Of a stretch of DNA of 51,021 nt, positions 22,414-33,969 are shown in pieces (the stretch's first letter is position 1; each line of letters begins with the position of its first letter). Under the pieces are notes generated by a model, which ran no database searches, was not told where the DNA came from, and saw only the letters and a program-made list of their open reading frames with translations. Source of the DNA: Pleurocapsales cyanobacterium LEGE 10410 (GTDB lineage: Bacteria > Cyanobacteriota > Cyanobacteriia > Cyanobacteriales > Xenococcaceae); the NCBI GenBank assembly GCA_015207195.1, contig JADEXJ010000029.1, forward strand, positions 1 through 51,021, given 5' to 3'. The position numbers were made by a program, and so were the translations under genes.

Positions 22414-24990
22414 CTATTGAGCGTTTACAGAAACAGCTCCAGCTCCATTTTCTTGACTATAGGCTTCTAGATCGATTTGGACTGGTTCTAGATCCCAAAT
22501 TTGTTTGCAGTATTCTTGAATAGTGCGATCGCTAGAGAATTTGCCCATTCTTGCCGAGTTAAGAATCGACATTTTAGTCCATTTGTCTTTGTCTTTGTAA
22601 GTTTCAGAAACTTGATCCTGACAGTCTATATAGGACTGATAGTCTGCCAACAGCATATAGGGATCGTCATAGAGCAAAGAATCAATAATTGGCTTAAATA
22701 GCTTGGTATCACCATGACTAAAGTAGCCTTTGGCAACGCGATCGATTACCGCTTTAAGTTCCTGGTTGTTGTCGTAATAAGACATCGGATCGTAACCTTC
22801 CGCCTTCATTTGATAAACTTCTTCTGCTGTCAAACCAAACAAGAAAAAGTTCTCTGCGCCAGCTTCTTCACGGATTTCGATATTTGCGCCGTCCAAAGTA
22901 CCAATGGTTAATGCGCCGTTCATGGCAAACTTCATGTTACCCGTACCAGAAGCCTCTTTCCCTGCGGTGGAAACTTGTTCGGATAAGTCCGCAGCAGGAT
23001 AGATTTTTTGTCCCAGAGACACATTAAAGTTAGGCAAGAAAACTACCTTCAAGCGTCCTTTGACATCGGGATCTTTATTCACCACTTCGCCCACCGCGTT
23101 GGCAAATTTAATAATTAGCTTTGCCATAAAGTAACCAGGTGCAGCTTTACCACCAAAGATAAAGGTGCGAGGCACAAGATCGATACTGGGGTTTTGCTTG
23201 ATGCGATTATATAAGGTAATGATGTGCAGCACCATTAGATGCTGACGTTTGTATTCGTGAATCCGTTTGACCAAGACATCAAAAATAGAATCAACGTTTA
23301 CCTCGATGTTTTTGGTTTTTCTAATCTGCGCTGCGAGGGTGATTTTGTTTTGACGCTTAATTTCTCGCCAGCGCTGACAAAATTCGGGTTCTTCAGCAAA
23401 TTTTTCTAACACCCGCATTTCGTCAAGGTTTTTCAACCAGCTATCGCTTTGAGTTTTTTCCGTAACCAGCTTGGCTAATCGGGGATTACTCAGCAAGATC
23501 CAGCGACGGGGAGTAACGCCATTAGTCTTGTTAAAGAACTTTTCGGGCCATAGTCTGGCGAAACCCTGAAGGGTATATTTTTGCAGCAGTTTGGTATGCA
23601 ATGCTGCCACGCCGTTGATCGCATGACTACCAATACAGGCTAAATTCGCCATACGGACTTTTTTATCTGCCCCTTCTTCAATAATCGAAAGTTCGGCAGC
23701 CAAATCTTCATCATCGGGAAACCAAGTACGAATGTCTTCGAGGAAACGATGATTGATTTCGTAAATAATCTCGATATGTCTGGGCAACATTCGGCTAAAC
23801 AAACTAACCGACCATCTTTCTAGAGCCTCTGGTAGCAGAGTGTGGTTGGTATATGCCAAAGTTTTCTGGGTAATATCCCAAGCCAGATCCCAGTCCATGC
23901 CGTGTTCATCGACAAACAGGCGCATCAACTCTGCTACTGCTACTGCTGGGTGGGTATCGTTGAGCTGAATTGCAGCCCGTTCGTGGAAGTTGGTCAGATT
24001 GGGGTGAATGTGTAAATGAATGCGAATCAAATCTTGCAAAGAAGCAGAAACAAAGAAATACTGCTGTGCCAAACGTAGTTCTTTACCCTGAGGCGTATTA
24101 TCGTTGGGGTATAGTACCTTGGAAATAGTTTCCGAACTCATTTTTTCAGCTACCGCACGGTCGTAGTTACCAGCGTTAAATGCCTCAAAGTTAAATTCTT
24201 CACTAGCTTCGGCTTTCCACAAGCGTAACGAGTTAACCGTATTAGTACGATATCCTGGTACTGGAGTATCATAAGGAACGGCTTTAACCTTGCGATCGCA
24301 AATCCAGCTTACGCGATCGTTGCCTTCTTCATCCTTATAAGTTTGGGTGTGTCCCCCTAGCTTAATCTCTACTGCGTCCGCAGGACGAGCAATTTCCCAG
24401 GGGTTTTTAGTCATCAGCCAGTTATCGGGGATTTCTGCTTGCCAACCGTCTCTTAACGCCTGATGGAAAATACCAAATTCGTAACGAATACCATAACCAA
24501 TGGCGGGCATTTCTAAATTAGCCAGAGAGTCTAGGAAACAGGCAGCCAGTCTACCCAAACCGCCGTTTCCCAAACCAGGATCGGGTTCTTCTTCTACCAA
24601 GTCTTCAAGCTCTAAATTGAACTCTTGAACCACCTGGCGCATTTTTTCATAGATCCCCAGGGAAATCAAGTTATTTTCCAAGTGACGACCCATCAAAAAT
24701 TCTGCGGAAAGATAGGAGACTACCTTGACGTTCTCTTCGTAGTAAGTCCGTCCTGTTTTAATAAAGCGATGTAACAAGCGATCGCGCACTGTATAGGCTA
24801 ATGCCTGGTAGTAATCGTGAAGAGTAGCGTTGGATTCATCTTTCCCTTGAAGATAAAACAGGTTATCAGCGAAAGCTCGTTTGAGAGTCTCCACGCTCAT
24901 TCCCGTGCGATCGTCCTCTACTTGAATCGTGCGATTAGCCAAATTACCAGCAGTAACGTTTTGACCAAGCTTTTGAGAATTCGTGTTCAT
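22414..24990 (-). CDS. glgP: Glycogen phosphorylase
   Basis: This 858-residue PLP enzyme releases glucose-1-phosphate from glycogen. The PLP-binding Lys is Lys687 in EASGTGNMKFAMNG. Other family blocks are SYLSAEFLMGRHLENNL near 95, LGNGGLGRLAACFLDSLA near 140 and RRWILLSNPRLA near 490. Length is typical of the alpha-glucan phosphorylase class. A monocistronic gene with its own terminator; eno follows upstream on the same strand after about 220 bases. It would supply carbon in the dark for the glycolytic enzymes encoded nearby. Confidence 0.98.
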   Translation of the reverse strand: MNTNSQKLGQNVTAGNLANRTIQVEDDRTGMSVETLKRAFADNLFYLQGKDESNATLHDYYQALAYTVRDRLLHRFIKTGRTYYEENVKVVSYLSAEFLMGRHLENNLISLGIYEKMRQVVQEFNLELEDLVEEEPDPGLGNGGLGRLAACFLDSLANLEMPAIGYGIRYEFGIFHQALRDGWQAEIPDNWLMTKNPWEIARPADAVEIKLGGHTQTYKDEEGNDRVSWICDRKVKAVPYDTPVPGYRTNTVNSLRLWKAEASEEFNFEAFNAGNYDRAVAEKMSSETISKVLYPNDNTPQGKELRLAQQYFFVSASLQDLIRIHLHIHPNLTNFHERAAIQLNDTHPAVAVAELMRLFVDEHGMDWDLAWDITQKTLAYTNHTLLPEALERWSVSLFSRMLPRHIEIIYEINHRFLEDIRTWFPDDEDLAAELSIIEEGADKKVRMANLACIGSHAINGVAALHTKLLQKYTLQGFARLWPEKFFNKTNGVTPRRWILLSNPRLAKLVTEKTQSDSWLKNLDEMRVLEKFAEEPEFCQRWREIKRQNKITLAAQIRKTKNIEVNVDSIFDVLVKRIHEYKRQHLMVLHIITLYNRIKQNPSIDLVPRTFIFGGKAAPGYFMAKLIIKFANAVGEVVNKDPDVKGRLKVVFLPNFNVSLGQKIYPAADLSEQVSTAGKEASGTGNMKFAMNGALTIGTLDGANIEIREEAGAENFFLFGLTAEEVYQMKAEGYDPMSYYDNNQELKAVIDRVAKGYFSHGDTKLFKPIIDSLLYDDPYMLLADYQSYIDCQDQVSETYKDKDKWTKMSILNSARMGKFSSDRTIQEYCKQIWDLEPVQIDLEAYSQENGAGAVSVNAQ

Positions 24991-25211
24991 ATTTCCCTAA
25001 AGATGATGATGTTCGGATAGATAATTGCTTACAGCATAGACAGGCAAGTTTGTCATCAAAAATGCAACGGGGCTAACGCTGTCCAACTCTAATTTCATGT
25101 AACTCATTTCTATGTTGCCATGTCAAGTTTAATCTGGCTGTTTATAGGTTACTACTAGATTGAAGATTTGAGGCTCAGACTTACTCAAACCTTAGTTTTC
25201 AAGCTAGCTGA

Positions 25212-26894
<1,683 letters not shown>

Positions 26895-27692
26895 ATGAAC
26901 CCAAAATCTGAAGGCAATTCCGATTTGAAGCAAACCGCCCTCGATAAAGTTGCTGAAGTAGCGATCGCCAATCAAATACAAACGGCTAAAAACATAGATG
27001 TCGAGGTCGATAGCAGTGTGTCCCAGATAGTTCAGGGAAAGGTAAACTCACTCAAAATCAAGGGAGAAAAAGTCATTGCCTTCAAGGATATTCAGTTAGA
27101 AGAAATAGACATTACCTGTGACAACTTTGCGGTTGATTTAACTCAGGTCATTCTAGGCAAGATCTCCTTTGACCAGCCTGGTAATTTCAACGTCAAAATT
27201 CTTTTTACCGAATCAGATTGCGATCGCCTCTTAAACTCCGAATATGTCAGGATTCTATTACAAAATCTCTCCCTAGAAACTATTCGGCAGTCGGCGAATT
27301 TTTATATTAAAGAAACCAAGTGCAATTTGGACAATAATGGCAAACTGTCTTTGGTGGCTACTATTGTTTTAAATCGAGAACAGCAGGTTAAAACAGCTAG
27401 GTTTAAAATTGCTTTTCAGTTTTGTCAGCATGGTGCAGCGATTAAATTTGATGGCGGTCAATATGTCGGGGAACAAACTTTAGATTTGAATGAGACGGTA
27501 GCGATGATGAGTAAAATCAGCGATTTGCTCTATCTACGGCACTTTTCTAATGCTGACTTATCGTTGGATATAACTGGTATTGATGTTGAAGCCCAACAGC
27601 TGATGATTACGGGCGACGTACAAATCAAAAGATTACCTGATTCTGTAGTTGAATCAATTGAGTCTGTAGCTTCAGAAGTTAACCACAACTAA
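26895..27692 (+). CDS. DUF2993 domain protein
   Basis: This 265-residue protein is of the family also called LmeA-like in actinobacteria and common in cyanobacteria. Typical features are the early IANQIQTAKNIDVEVDSSVS, the repeated amphipathic beta pattern, and NGKLSLVATIVLNRE in the second half. Members are thought to bind lipids with a tubular lipid-binding-type fold; that role is not shown here. Unlike the actinobacterial members it has no signal peptide or anchor. It precedes a thioesterase gene by 112 bases on the same strand. Confidence 0.8.
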   Translation: MNPKSEGNSDLKQTALDKVAEVAIANQIQTAKNIDVEVDSSVSQIVQGKVNSLKIKGEKVIAFKDIQLEEIDITCDNFAVDLTQVILGKISFDQPGNFNVKILFTESDCDRLLNSEYVRILLQNLSLETIRQSANFYIKETKCNLDNNGKLSLVATIVLNREQQVKTARFKIAFQFCQHGAAIKFDGGQYVGEQTLDLNETVAMMSKISDLLYLRHFSNADLSLDITGIDVEAQQLMITGDVQIKRLPDSVVESIESVASEVNHN

Positions 27693-27804
27693 CATGCGAA
27701 GCTTCTTATCGCGATCGCCAATACTCTAAACTCTACAACTAGACTTATTCAGCTAAAGTTTTAAAATAGAGTAGAAAATTAGTGGAAATCAGGAGTATAA
27801 GCAA

Positions 27805-28308
27805 TTGACAGATCGAGCCAAGCAACCTCCTCAGTTACCCAAACTACCTACTTCAGCTATTGAGTCAGATCGAGGCTTACAGGCGACGACTCAAAGATGG
27901 TTCGAGTATCCAGTCAAGGCTCAACCCCATCACACAGACTATGCAGGAATTGTTTGGCATGGTACATACTTAACCTGGATGGAAGAGGCGAGAGTAGAAT
28001 ACTTGCGTTCTATTGGTATCGAGTTTGCCGATTTGGTTGCTTTGGGTTGCGATTTACCTGTAGTAGAACTTTCCTTACGCTATCACCTGCCAATTCGCCT
28101 GGGAGTATCGGCAATAGTTAAGACACGCCTCATAGAAACTACAGGTGTCCGCATCAACTGGGATTACGAAATTCAATCTTATGATAGACAGGAAACATTT
28201 CTGACGGGAAAAGTGGTCTTAGTAGGCGTAGACCGTGAAAAAGGCAAAATTATGCGTCAGCTACCTTCCCAAGTACAGGATGCTTTGGTCAAACATACTA
28301 TAGTCTGA
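27805..28308 (+). CDS. Acyl-CoA thioesterase, 4HBT/YbgC-type hotdog fold
   Basis: This 167-residue protein would hydrolyse acyl-CoA or acyl-ACP thioesters. The motif HTDYAGIVWHGTYLTWMEEA (about residues 45-64) carries the catalytic Asp and the Y-x-x-x-x-EEAR helix of the family. TTG at 27805 is the best start: AGGAG lies nine bases upstream, although it leaves about 30 variable residues before the domain. The cyanobacterial DHNA-CoA thioesterase belongs to this fold, but the match is not close enough to claim that role. Its last 11 bases overlap the 3' end of surE on the opposite strand. Confidence 0.8.
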   Translation: MTDRAKQPPQLPKLPTSAIESDRGLQATTQRWFEYPVKAQPHHTDYAGIVWHGTYLTWMEEARVEYLRSIGIEFADLVALGCDLPVVELSLRYHLPIRLGVSAIVKTRLIETTGVRINWDYEIQSYDRQETFLTGKVVLVGVDREKGKIMRQLPSQVQDALVKHTIV

Positions 28309-28975
28309 TTAAGGTTACTGCGATATTCCCCCCAAAACAAACATCTACATCTGTTCCTGGGTTGCGATCGCGTTTAGCATACTCCCCTTGATAAAAATAG
28401 GTATCTTCTTCTACTCTAAAATCGACGGGTAGAGGGTCGATACTAGGTTCACACAAGATAATCTTGGGTTCGAGCCGATCTGGTTCTAGGTGAGGTAAAT
28501 TAACATTCCAAAAGCTACCAGGGGGTACGGGACGGGGCAGCAAATCTTCTAATACCATACTCGTCCAGCGAGTCGCCACCTGCCAATCAATCAGCAAAGG
28601 TCGTTTAATCCAATGAGAAATAGCAATACCAGGTATACCATGAATAGCAGCCTCTCTCACGGCTGCCACCGTCCCAGAAATGTAAACATCCGTACCCAAA
28701 TTTCCTCCAGCATTAATTCCTGATAAAACTAGCTTAGTATTGGTGGCTATTTGAGTCAGGGCAATGCGAGTACAGTCCACAGGTGTACCATCTAAAGCAA
28801 ATTCTGTATTCGACCTTTTGTCTAGCTTAATACCTCGATGGGTAGTAACCTGGTGTCCACAACCAGAATATGGTTTTTCGGGAGCAACAATTGTGGTTTC
28901 TCCTGGAACCGCCTGTTGCAAAGCACGAATTCCAGGAGCATCAATACCGTCGTCGTTAGTTATGATAATTGTCAT
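28298..28975 (-). CDS. surE: 5'/3'-nucleotidase SurE
   Basis: This 225-residue metal-dependent phosphatase acts on nucleoside monophosphates. It has the signature ITNDDGIDAPGI at the N-terminus, VVAPEKPYSGCGH-type sequence near 33, LVLSGINAGGNLGTDV near 82 and YSGTVAAAREA-like ISGTVAAVREAA. Asp-Asp near residues 8-9, Ser near 39 and Asn near 88 are the expected metal ligands. Complete. It converges with the thioesterase gene with an 11-base overlap, so the two transcripts are antisense at their ends. Confidence 0.96.
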   Translation of the reverse strand: MTIIITNDDGIDAPGIRALQQAVPGETTIVAPEKPYSGCGHQVTTHRGIKLDKRSNTEFALDGTPVDCTRIALTQIATNTKLVLSGINAGGNLGTDVYISGTVAAVREAAIHGIPGIAISHWIKRPLLIDWQVATRWTSMVLEDLLPRPVPPGSFWNVNLPHLEPDRLEPKIILCEPSIDPLPVDFRVEEDTYFYQGEYAKRDRNPGTDVDVCFGGNIAVTLIRL

Positions 28976-29160
28976 TGGTTTTTTAGTGTTTTGATAAATA
29001 AAAACACATTATCCTATTGAAAATCTAGTTCAAATTTTGGCGATCGCCATCAACCCAGCAAAAAAAAGATTTAGATTGCCGATCCCAATCGGGTTTAATA
29101 ATTACTAATCACCTAAATAGGTAGGCACAATAATTCATAACACCCAAACATTTTGTTTTT

Positions 29161-29194
29161 TCCCTATCTCCCCATTTCCCCATCTCCCCAAGCT
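29161..29194. repeat. CTCCCC-rich intergenic repeat, copy 2
   Basis: Repeated CTCCCCAT/TTCCCCAT units end in CTCCCCAAGCT, the same terminal string as at 13173-13206. It lies just downstream of the LivG-type gene, read on that gene's strand. Confidence 0.6.
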
Positions 29195-29232
29195 GACCAA
29201 TTATCTTCTATTTAATTACCTCCACCTACTTA

Positions 29233-30009
29233 CTACTGCCCCAGATAAGCTTCTAACACCAACTGATTATTCTGAATCTCTTCGGGTGTTCCTTCTGCCA
29301 GGTTAGTCCCTTCTGCCAATACCCAAACGCGATCGCAAAGAGTCATGATTACGTCCATATTATGCTCGATAATTAAGAAGGAAATTCCTTGCTGATTCCA
29401 GTTAATAATATGCTCGCAAATTTGGTTGATCAGAGTAGGATTAACTCCTGCTGCTGGTTCATCCAATAAAATCAGCTTGGGATTGGTCATCAGGGTACGG
29501 GCTATTTCTAAAAGCTTTCTTTGCCCACCAGATAATGCTCCTGCATAATCGTAAGCCTTGGCTGCCAAACCTACAGACTCCAAAATATCCATCGCTCTTG
29601 CTTTGTTTTGTCGTTCTTCTGTTCTCAACTTTCCTTGTTGAAACCAAACCCTAAAAAAGTTTTCGCCCGTCTGATTTGGGGTGGCTAAGAGCATGTTTTC
29701 CAAGACTGATAGACGAGACAGCACGCGGGCTACCTGAAAAGTGCGAATAAAACCCAAGGTTGCAATCTTATGGGCGGGCAAACTGTGAATTGGCTGGTTA
29801 TCAAACAAAATCGCACCGCTGTCGGGTTCAATAAAATTGGAGAGCAAATTAAACAAAGTCGTTTTTCCTGCCCCATTTGGTCCAATTAACCCCGTAATGC
29901 TGCCTCGATTAACCTCTAAACGGGCATTGTTTACTGCTTTGATCCCACCAAAGCTCTTGGATAGCTCTGTAGCCTGAAGTAAAGTGTCTGCTGGTGAATC
30001 TTGTGGCAT
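29233..30009 (-). CDS. Branched-chain amino-acid-type ABC transporter ATPase (LivG/NatA family)
   Basis: This 258-residue ATPase has Walker A GPNGAGKT (residues 43-50), signature LSGGQRKLLEIAR, Walker B LILLDEPAAGVNP and the switch His in IIEHNMDV. The G-V-N-P after Walker B and the long insertion before the signature are typical of LivG. The ATG at 30009 is preferred over an upstream ATG that would add a non-conserved hydrophobic leader (MVFWYKFLIICRV). In cyanobacteria the Nat amino-acid transporter genes are scattered, so a lone natA is plausible; other LivG-type systems cannot be excluded. Confidence 0.88.
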   Translation of the reverse strand: MPQDSPADTLLQATELSKSFGGIKAVNNARLEVNRGSITGLIGPNGAGKTTLFNLLSNFIEPDSGAILFDNQPIHSLPAHKIATLGFIRTFQVARVLSRLSVLENMLLATPNQTGENFFRVWFQQGKLRTEERQNKARAMDILESVGLAAKAYDYAGALSGGQRKLLEIARTLMTNPKLILLDEPAAGVNPTLINQICEHIINWNQQGISFLIIEHNMDVIMTLCDRVWVLAEGTNLAEGTPEEIQNNQLVLEAYLGQ

Positions 30010-30173
30010 TACTCTGCAAATAATTAGGAATTTATACCAAAATACCAAAAATACTCTGCTCTAAAACCAAGTCTACGTATAATGACAACTTGGTAAGTGT
30101 CCAGTATTCCAGACATATTTATTTAAAGAAAAATTAAGGTAGTACATAGAATGGAATAAATCTTAGTTCGTTA

Positions 30174-30884
30174 ATGACTCAGTTAAAACCACAGCGAAAT
30201 TCGACTAAATTAAACTCAAAAAAATCTAATTCATTAGATTCTCGCGTATCTCCTTGGTTGGCTCGAATACTTTATCCTCTAGGCAGCTACCTAGTTATAC
30301 CTTTTTTCTTTGGCAAAATCGAAATTAATGGACAAGAAAACATTCCGTTACACGATCCAGTAATTGTTGCACCGACTCATCGCTCTCGCTGGGATGCTTT
30401 TATTGTGCCTTATGCGTTGGGAAGGCTAGTTAGTGGCAGAGATTTGCGCTTTATGGTTTCGGAAAACGAAGTAACAGGTTTACAGGGCTGGGTAATTCGC
30501 CGTATGGGAGGATTTCCCGTCAACACGGAGCGCCCCCAACTTAGTAGCGTGCATCATAGTGTTGAACTATTGAAGCAAGATCGGGAAATGCTAGTTATTT
30601 TTCCTGAAGGGGGAATTTTTCGCGACACCAAAATTCATCCCCTTAAACGAGGAGTAGCTTTGATCGCTTTACAAGCCCAAACAGACAAATCGTCAAGAGG
30701 AGTTAAAATATTACCTGTAGGAATTCGCTATAGTAAGCCTTACCCTGGTTGGGGAACAAAGATCAAAGTTGATATTGGCTTACCCTTGACGGTAGAAGAG
30801 TACGCCAGTAACTCATTGCGCCAAAGCTCTCAAAAGTTAACTGCTGCTTTGCAAGAAAGTTTGCAGAAACTTTATGAAGATTGA
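30174..30884 (+). CDS. 1-acylglycerol-3-phosphate O-acyltransferase-like (PlsC family)
   Basis: The 236-residue acyltransferase has the HxxxxD catalytic motif in THRSRWDAF (His69, Asp74), a glycerol-phosphate binding block FPEGGIFRDT near residue 143, and one hydrophobic stretch near 33-47 for membrane contact. It would add the second acyl chain in phospholipid and glycolipid synthesis. The first 25 residues are basic and variable. Cyanobacteria carry several such paralogues, and the acyl preference cannot be read from sequence. Confidence 0.9.
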   Translation: MTQLKPQRNSTKLNSKKSNSLDSRVSPWLARILYPLGSYLVIPFFFGKIEINGQENIPLHDPVIVAPTHRSRWDAFIVPYALGRLVSGRDLRFMVSENEVTGLQGWVIRRMGGFPVNTERPQLSSVHHSVELLKQDREMLVIFPEGGIFRDTKIHPLKRGVALIALQAQTDKSSRGVKILPVGIRYSKPYPGWGTKIKVDIGLPLTVEEYASNSLRQSSQKLTAALQESLQKLYED

Positions 30885-31134
30885 TTATAGACATCAAGCA
30901 TAATGTTGATAGAAACAAACATAAATAAAATTATTGAGTTACTGTAGAAATACTTTAAATGTGCTATAAAATTTGCCATTATGAATTGATTAATAAATTT
31001 ATAATATCGGCTTGAGAGTCGAGCCAGATCGATTTGCCTAGTCGCTTTTTGGTTAGCAGGTTTAGCGATCTTCCGTAGTCAAACGTAACCAAAGCTCCGA
31101 TCCCAGGGAGTATGCTCAATAGCTTAAATTATCC

Positions 31135-33024
31135 ATGTCCCATTCTGAGCCTAAAATTCAATGCTCTAATCCTCGTTGTGCAGCGTATAACGAGCTGAAA
31201 ACTGGTTGTTGTAGTTTGTGTAGTACACCGATGGTCAGACGCTATCTATGGAGCAGCAAAGCAATCTCCTCAGAGCAAGAACATGGATTAGTCGATCATA
31301 GGTATTTGGCATTGGGCGATCGCATATTTCTAGATACCAAACCTTATGAGCCACCCGTAACCCCTGAAGAAGTTCCTCAAGAAATTGTAGTTTATCTGCA
31401 ACTTTTTCCTTGTTATCCCCACATTCCTCAGGTTTATGGTTTACTCGATGGTAAAGATACTTGGCTATTTGACTATGGTACTGTACCCAATAGCACAATC
31501 GGCAAATTAGACTATCCTCAGCAACTTATTCCTAAAATTGAGCATTTGTGGGCTTCGGCAACGGCTTTACAACAGATCAACTGGCTTTGGCAGATTGCCA
31601 AACTGTGGAAGCCTATGTCTAGTAAAAGTGTAGCGTCCGCTCTACTTGAGCCAGACTTAATCAGAATTAATGGACAAATAGTACAGCTACTAGAATTAAA
31701 GCCAGATCGAGAACACTCGCCGAGCTTGAAAGATTTAGGAAATCTCTGGTCGCACTGGGTCGAAGATGCTCACCCCAGCATCAAAAATGTACTAAAACAG
31801 CTTGCTGCTAATTTAAAGACGGGTAGAATCGACCACGCCAATAAAGCGATCGCCATATTAGAGGTAGTTGCCAGCCATTGCCGACAAGCTAAACAATACT
31901 CTTATCAAGTTTATGCGCTGAGTGATTCTGGACCTAGCCGAGCTAACAACGAAGACGCAGCTTATCCGATGCATCCTGACCATGCTCTTGCACCAGAAAA
32001 TGCTTTAGCTATTGTTTGTGATGGAGTAGGCGGTCATGATGGAGGAGAAATTGCTTCTCACAGAACAATTGAATATTTACACAATAAAATATCGAAACTT
32101 GCCTTAGGAAAGCAACGCTATAGTTCGGAAAATATATTAGCCAGACTTTATAAATACATTAATGAATCAAATGACCTCATAAGCCAACAAAATGATAGTG
32201 AGCAGCGTAAAGAAAGACAGCGTATGGGTACTACTTTGGTCATGACTTTGGCTCAGGCTCATGAAATGTATCTTGCCCACGTTGGTGACTCTCGTATATA
32301 TTGGATTACTCCTCATAGCTGCCATCAGGTAACAATCGATGACGATCTGGCATCTAGAGAAGTCCGCTTAGGTTATGCGGTCTATCGAGACTCTTTGCAA
32401 TATCCCTCTGCTGGGGCTTTGATTCAAGCAATAGGAATGCGAAATTCTGCTGCGCTGCATCCCAATCTACAAAGATATCTGATTGATGATGACTGCATTT
32501 TCTTGCTTTGTACTGATGGTCTGAGCGATCTTGATCGAGTAGAACAGCAATGGAGAGCTAAAATCTTACCCGTTCTAGAAGGTAAACAAGACCTTGCCAG
32601 TGCTGCCCAAGAGCTAATTGCTTTGGCAAATAAACAAAACGGTCATGATAACGTTACGGTGGCACTGGTTCATTGCCGAGTCAAATCAAAACCTAAGGTG
32701 CCAAAAGTTGCTATCGCTTGGTCAGATGTTGAATACATACTTAAGGAACCAATCTCGTGGTCTGATACTAATCTGGCTAATTCTATTCCGCCAGACTTTG
32801 CTCCTGTAGAACCCCTACAAACCGACACTGATATTTTACAACCTTCAATTCCCAATCAGCCAATCGGCGAGCCGATACCTGCTAAGAGTAAACCAAAGTG
32901 GTTAAAACTATTGATTCTGCTTTTGGTTGTTTCGACTATTGTGGGGCTAATTTTCTACTATTTTTTACAAGAGAATATAGAATCTGATGATGAGCGATCG
33001 CCTGCTCAAGAAAAGATTGACTGA
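31135..33024 (+). CDS. PP2C-type Ser/Thr phosphatase with zinc ribbon and C-terminal membrane anchor
   Basis: The protein has 629 residues. It begins with a four-Cys zinc ribbon (Cys10, 15, 26, 29). Residues 40-250 are weakly reminiscent of a degenerate kinase-like lobe but lack kinase motifs. The PP2C domain runs from about 255 to 520, with SRANNEDA, CDGVGGHDGGE (metal Asp), GTTLVMTLA, HVGDSRIYWI, CTDGLSDL and NGHDNVTVAL, all metal-site blocks intact. An acidic/Pro linker leads to one transmembrane helix at about 589-611 and a short tail. It should dephosphorylate Ser/Thr targets at the membrane, opposing Hanks-type kinases. No kinase gene of that type is beside it. Confidence 0.9.
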   Translation: MSHSEPKIQCSNPRCAAYNELKTGCCSLCSTPMVRRYLWSSKAISSEQEHGLVDHRYLALGDRIFLDTKPYEPPVTPEEVPQEIVVYLQLFPCYPHIPQVYGLLDGKDTWLFDYGTVPNSTIGKLDYPQQLIPKIEHLWASATALQQINWLWQIAKLWKPMSSKSVASALLEPDLIRINGQIVQLLELKPDREHSPSLKDLGNLWSHWVEDAHPSIKNVLKQLAANLKTGRIDHANKAIAILEVVASHCRQAKQYSYQVYALSDSGPSRANNEDAAYPMHPDHALAPENALAIVCDGVGGHDGGEIASHRTIEYLHNKISKLALGKQRYSSENILARLYKYINESNDLISQQNDSEQRKERQRMGTTLVMTLAQAHEMYLAHVGDSRIYWITPHSCHQVTIDDDLASREVRLGYAVYRDSLQYPSAGALIQAIGMRNSAALHPNLQRYLIDDDCIFLLCTDGLSDLDRVEQQWRAKILPVLEGKQDLASAAQELIALANKQNGHDNVTVALVHCRVKSKPKVPKVAIAWSDVEYILKEPISWSDTNLANSIPPDFAPVEPLQTDTDILQPSIPNQPIGEPIPAKSKPKWLKLLILLLVVSTIVGLIFYYFLQENIESDDERSPAQEKID

Positions 33025-33093
33025 GGAAGTTGGCAGCCGAGTGTCTCTGTTTGAGGTCAATCCAACGTACTTTAATCAACTAACAACTGCTAT

Positions 33094-33912
33094 ATGTTTT
33101 GGTACAATGGCAAGCTCATTGATTCTCAACAGCTACAGCTAGATCTTAGCGAACCAGGATTGTGTTATGGAGCTACAACGTTTACCACGATGCGAGTATA
33201 TAACCAGTCCCTAAACCATCCTTTAACGAGTTGGCAAGCTCACTGCGATCGTCTCAGTCAAAGTATTCGGGTATTTCGTTGGCAGCAACCTAACTGGCAG
33301 CAACTCAGACAAGGAGCAGACTTACTATCGCTGCATTTTTCTGTTCTCAGAATTGCAGTGTTTCCCGATGGTAGAGAATGGATTACAGGGCGCGATTTGC
33401 CTTCAGATTTAAAACACCGTCAAACCCAGGGCATAACCGCTTGGGTGGCAGCAGACTCCCTGTATCGGCGAGAACTAGCCGAGTATAAAACTGGTAATTA
33501 CTTATCTGCTTATCTTGCTCGTAATCGAGCCAGGGAATTCAATGCTAGTGAAGCTATCTTAGTCGATTATCAGGGTAATTGGCTAGAAACTAGTACGGGG
33601 AATCTTTGGGGATGGCGAGACGGCTGCTGGTACACTCCTAGCTTAGATTCGGGTATTTTACCTGGCATAGCGCGATCGCGTCTGCTCAATTCTTTTCGAG
33701 ATCGCGAAATTAAGGTTATAGAAAATATTTGGACTTCAGAATTTGTTAAAACTCTCAGTGCCTTATATTACAGTAATTGTGTAGTAGAGATAATTCCGAT
33801 CAAAACAGTTTTACATTCAACAAATCACTGTTTCAAATATTCAATGGCTAACTGGCAAACTGGTATGAACCAAATAGAGAAGCAAACGGTCAGAACATCA
33901 AATGAACCTTAA
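33094..33912 (+). CDS. pabC: Class IV aminotransferase, probable aminodeoxychorismate lyase
   Basis: The 272-residue PLP enzyme has the fold-type IV pattern: the opening MFWYNGKLID, GLCYGATTFTTMRVY near 27-41, the PLP Lys at about 132 in YKTGNYLSAYLARNRARE, ETSTGNLWGWRDG near 167, and LPGIARSRLL. These features fit 4-amino-4-deoxychorismate lyase, which makes p-aminobenzoate for folate; a branched-chain or D-amino-acid aminotransferase is the alternative. It starts 70 bases after the phosphatase gene and may share its transcript. Confidence 0.75.
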   Translation: MFWYNGKLIDSQQLQLDLSEPGLCYGATTFTTMRVYNQSLNHPLTSWQAHCDRLSQSIRVFRWQQPNWQQLRQGADLLSLHFSVLRIAVFPDGREWITGRDLPSDLKHRQTQGITAWVAADSLYRRELAEYKTGNYLSAYLARNRAREFNASEAILVDYQGNWLETSTGNLWGWRDGCWYTPSLDSGILPGIARSRLLNSFRDREIKVIENIWTSEFVKTLSALYYSNCVVEIIPIKTVLHSTNHCFKYSMANWQTGMNQIEKQTVRTSNEP

Positions 33913-33969
33913 GCAAGCTTGCCCTGTGAATCTTGCACCGTCTTAGCTCTAGACTTTAAAAACATTCAA

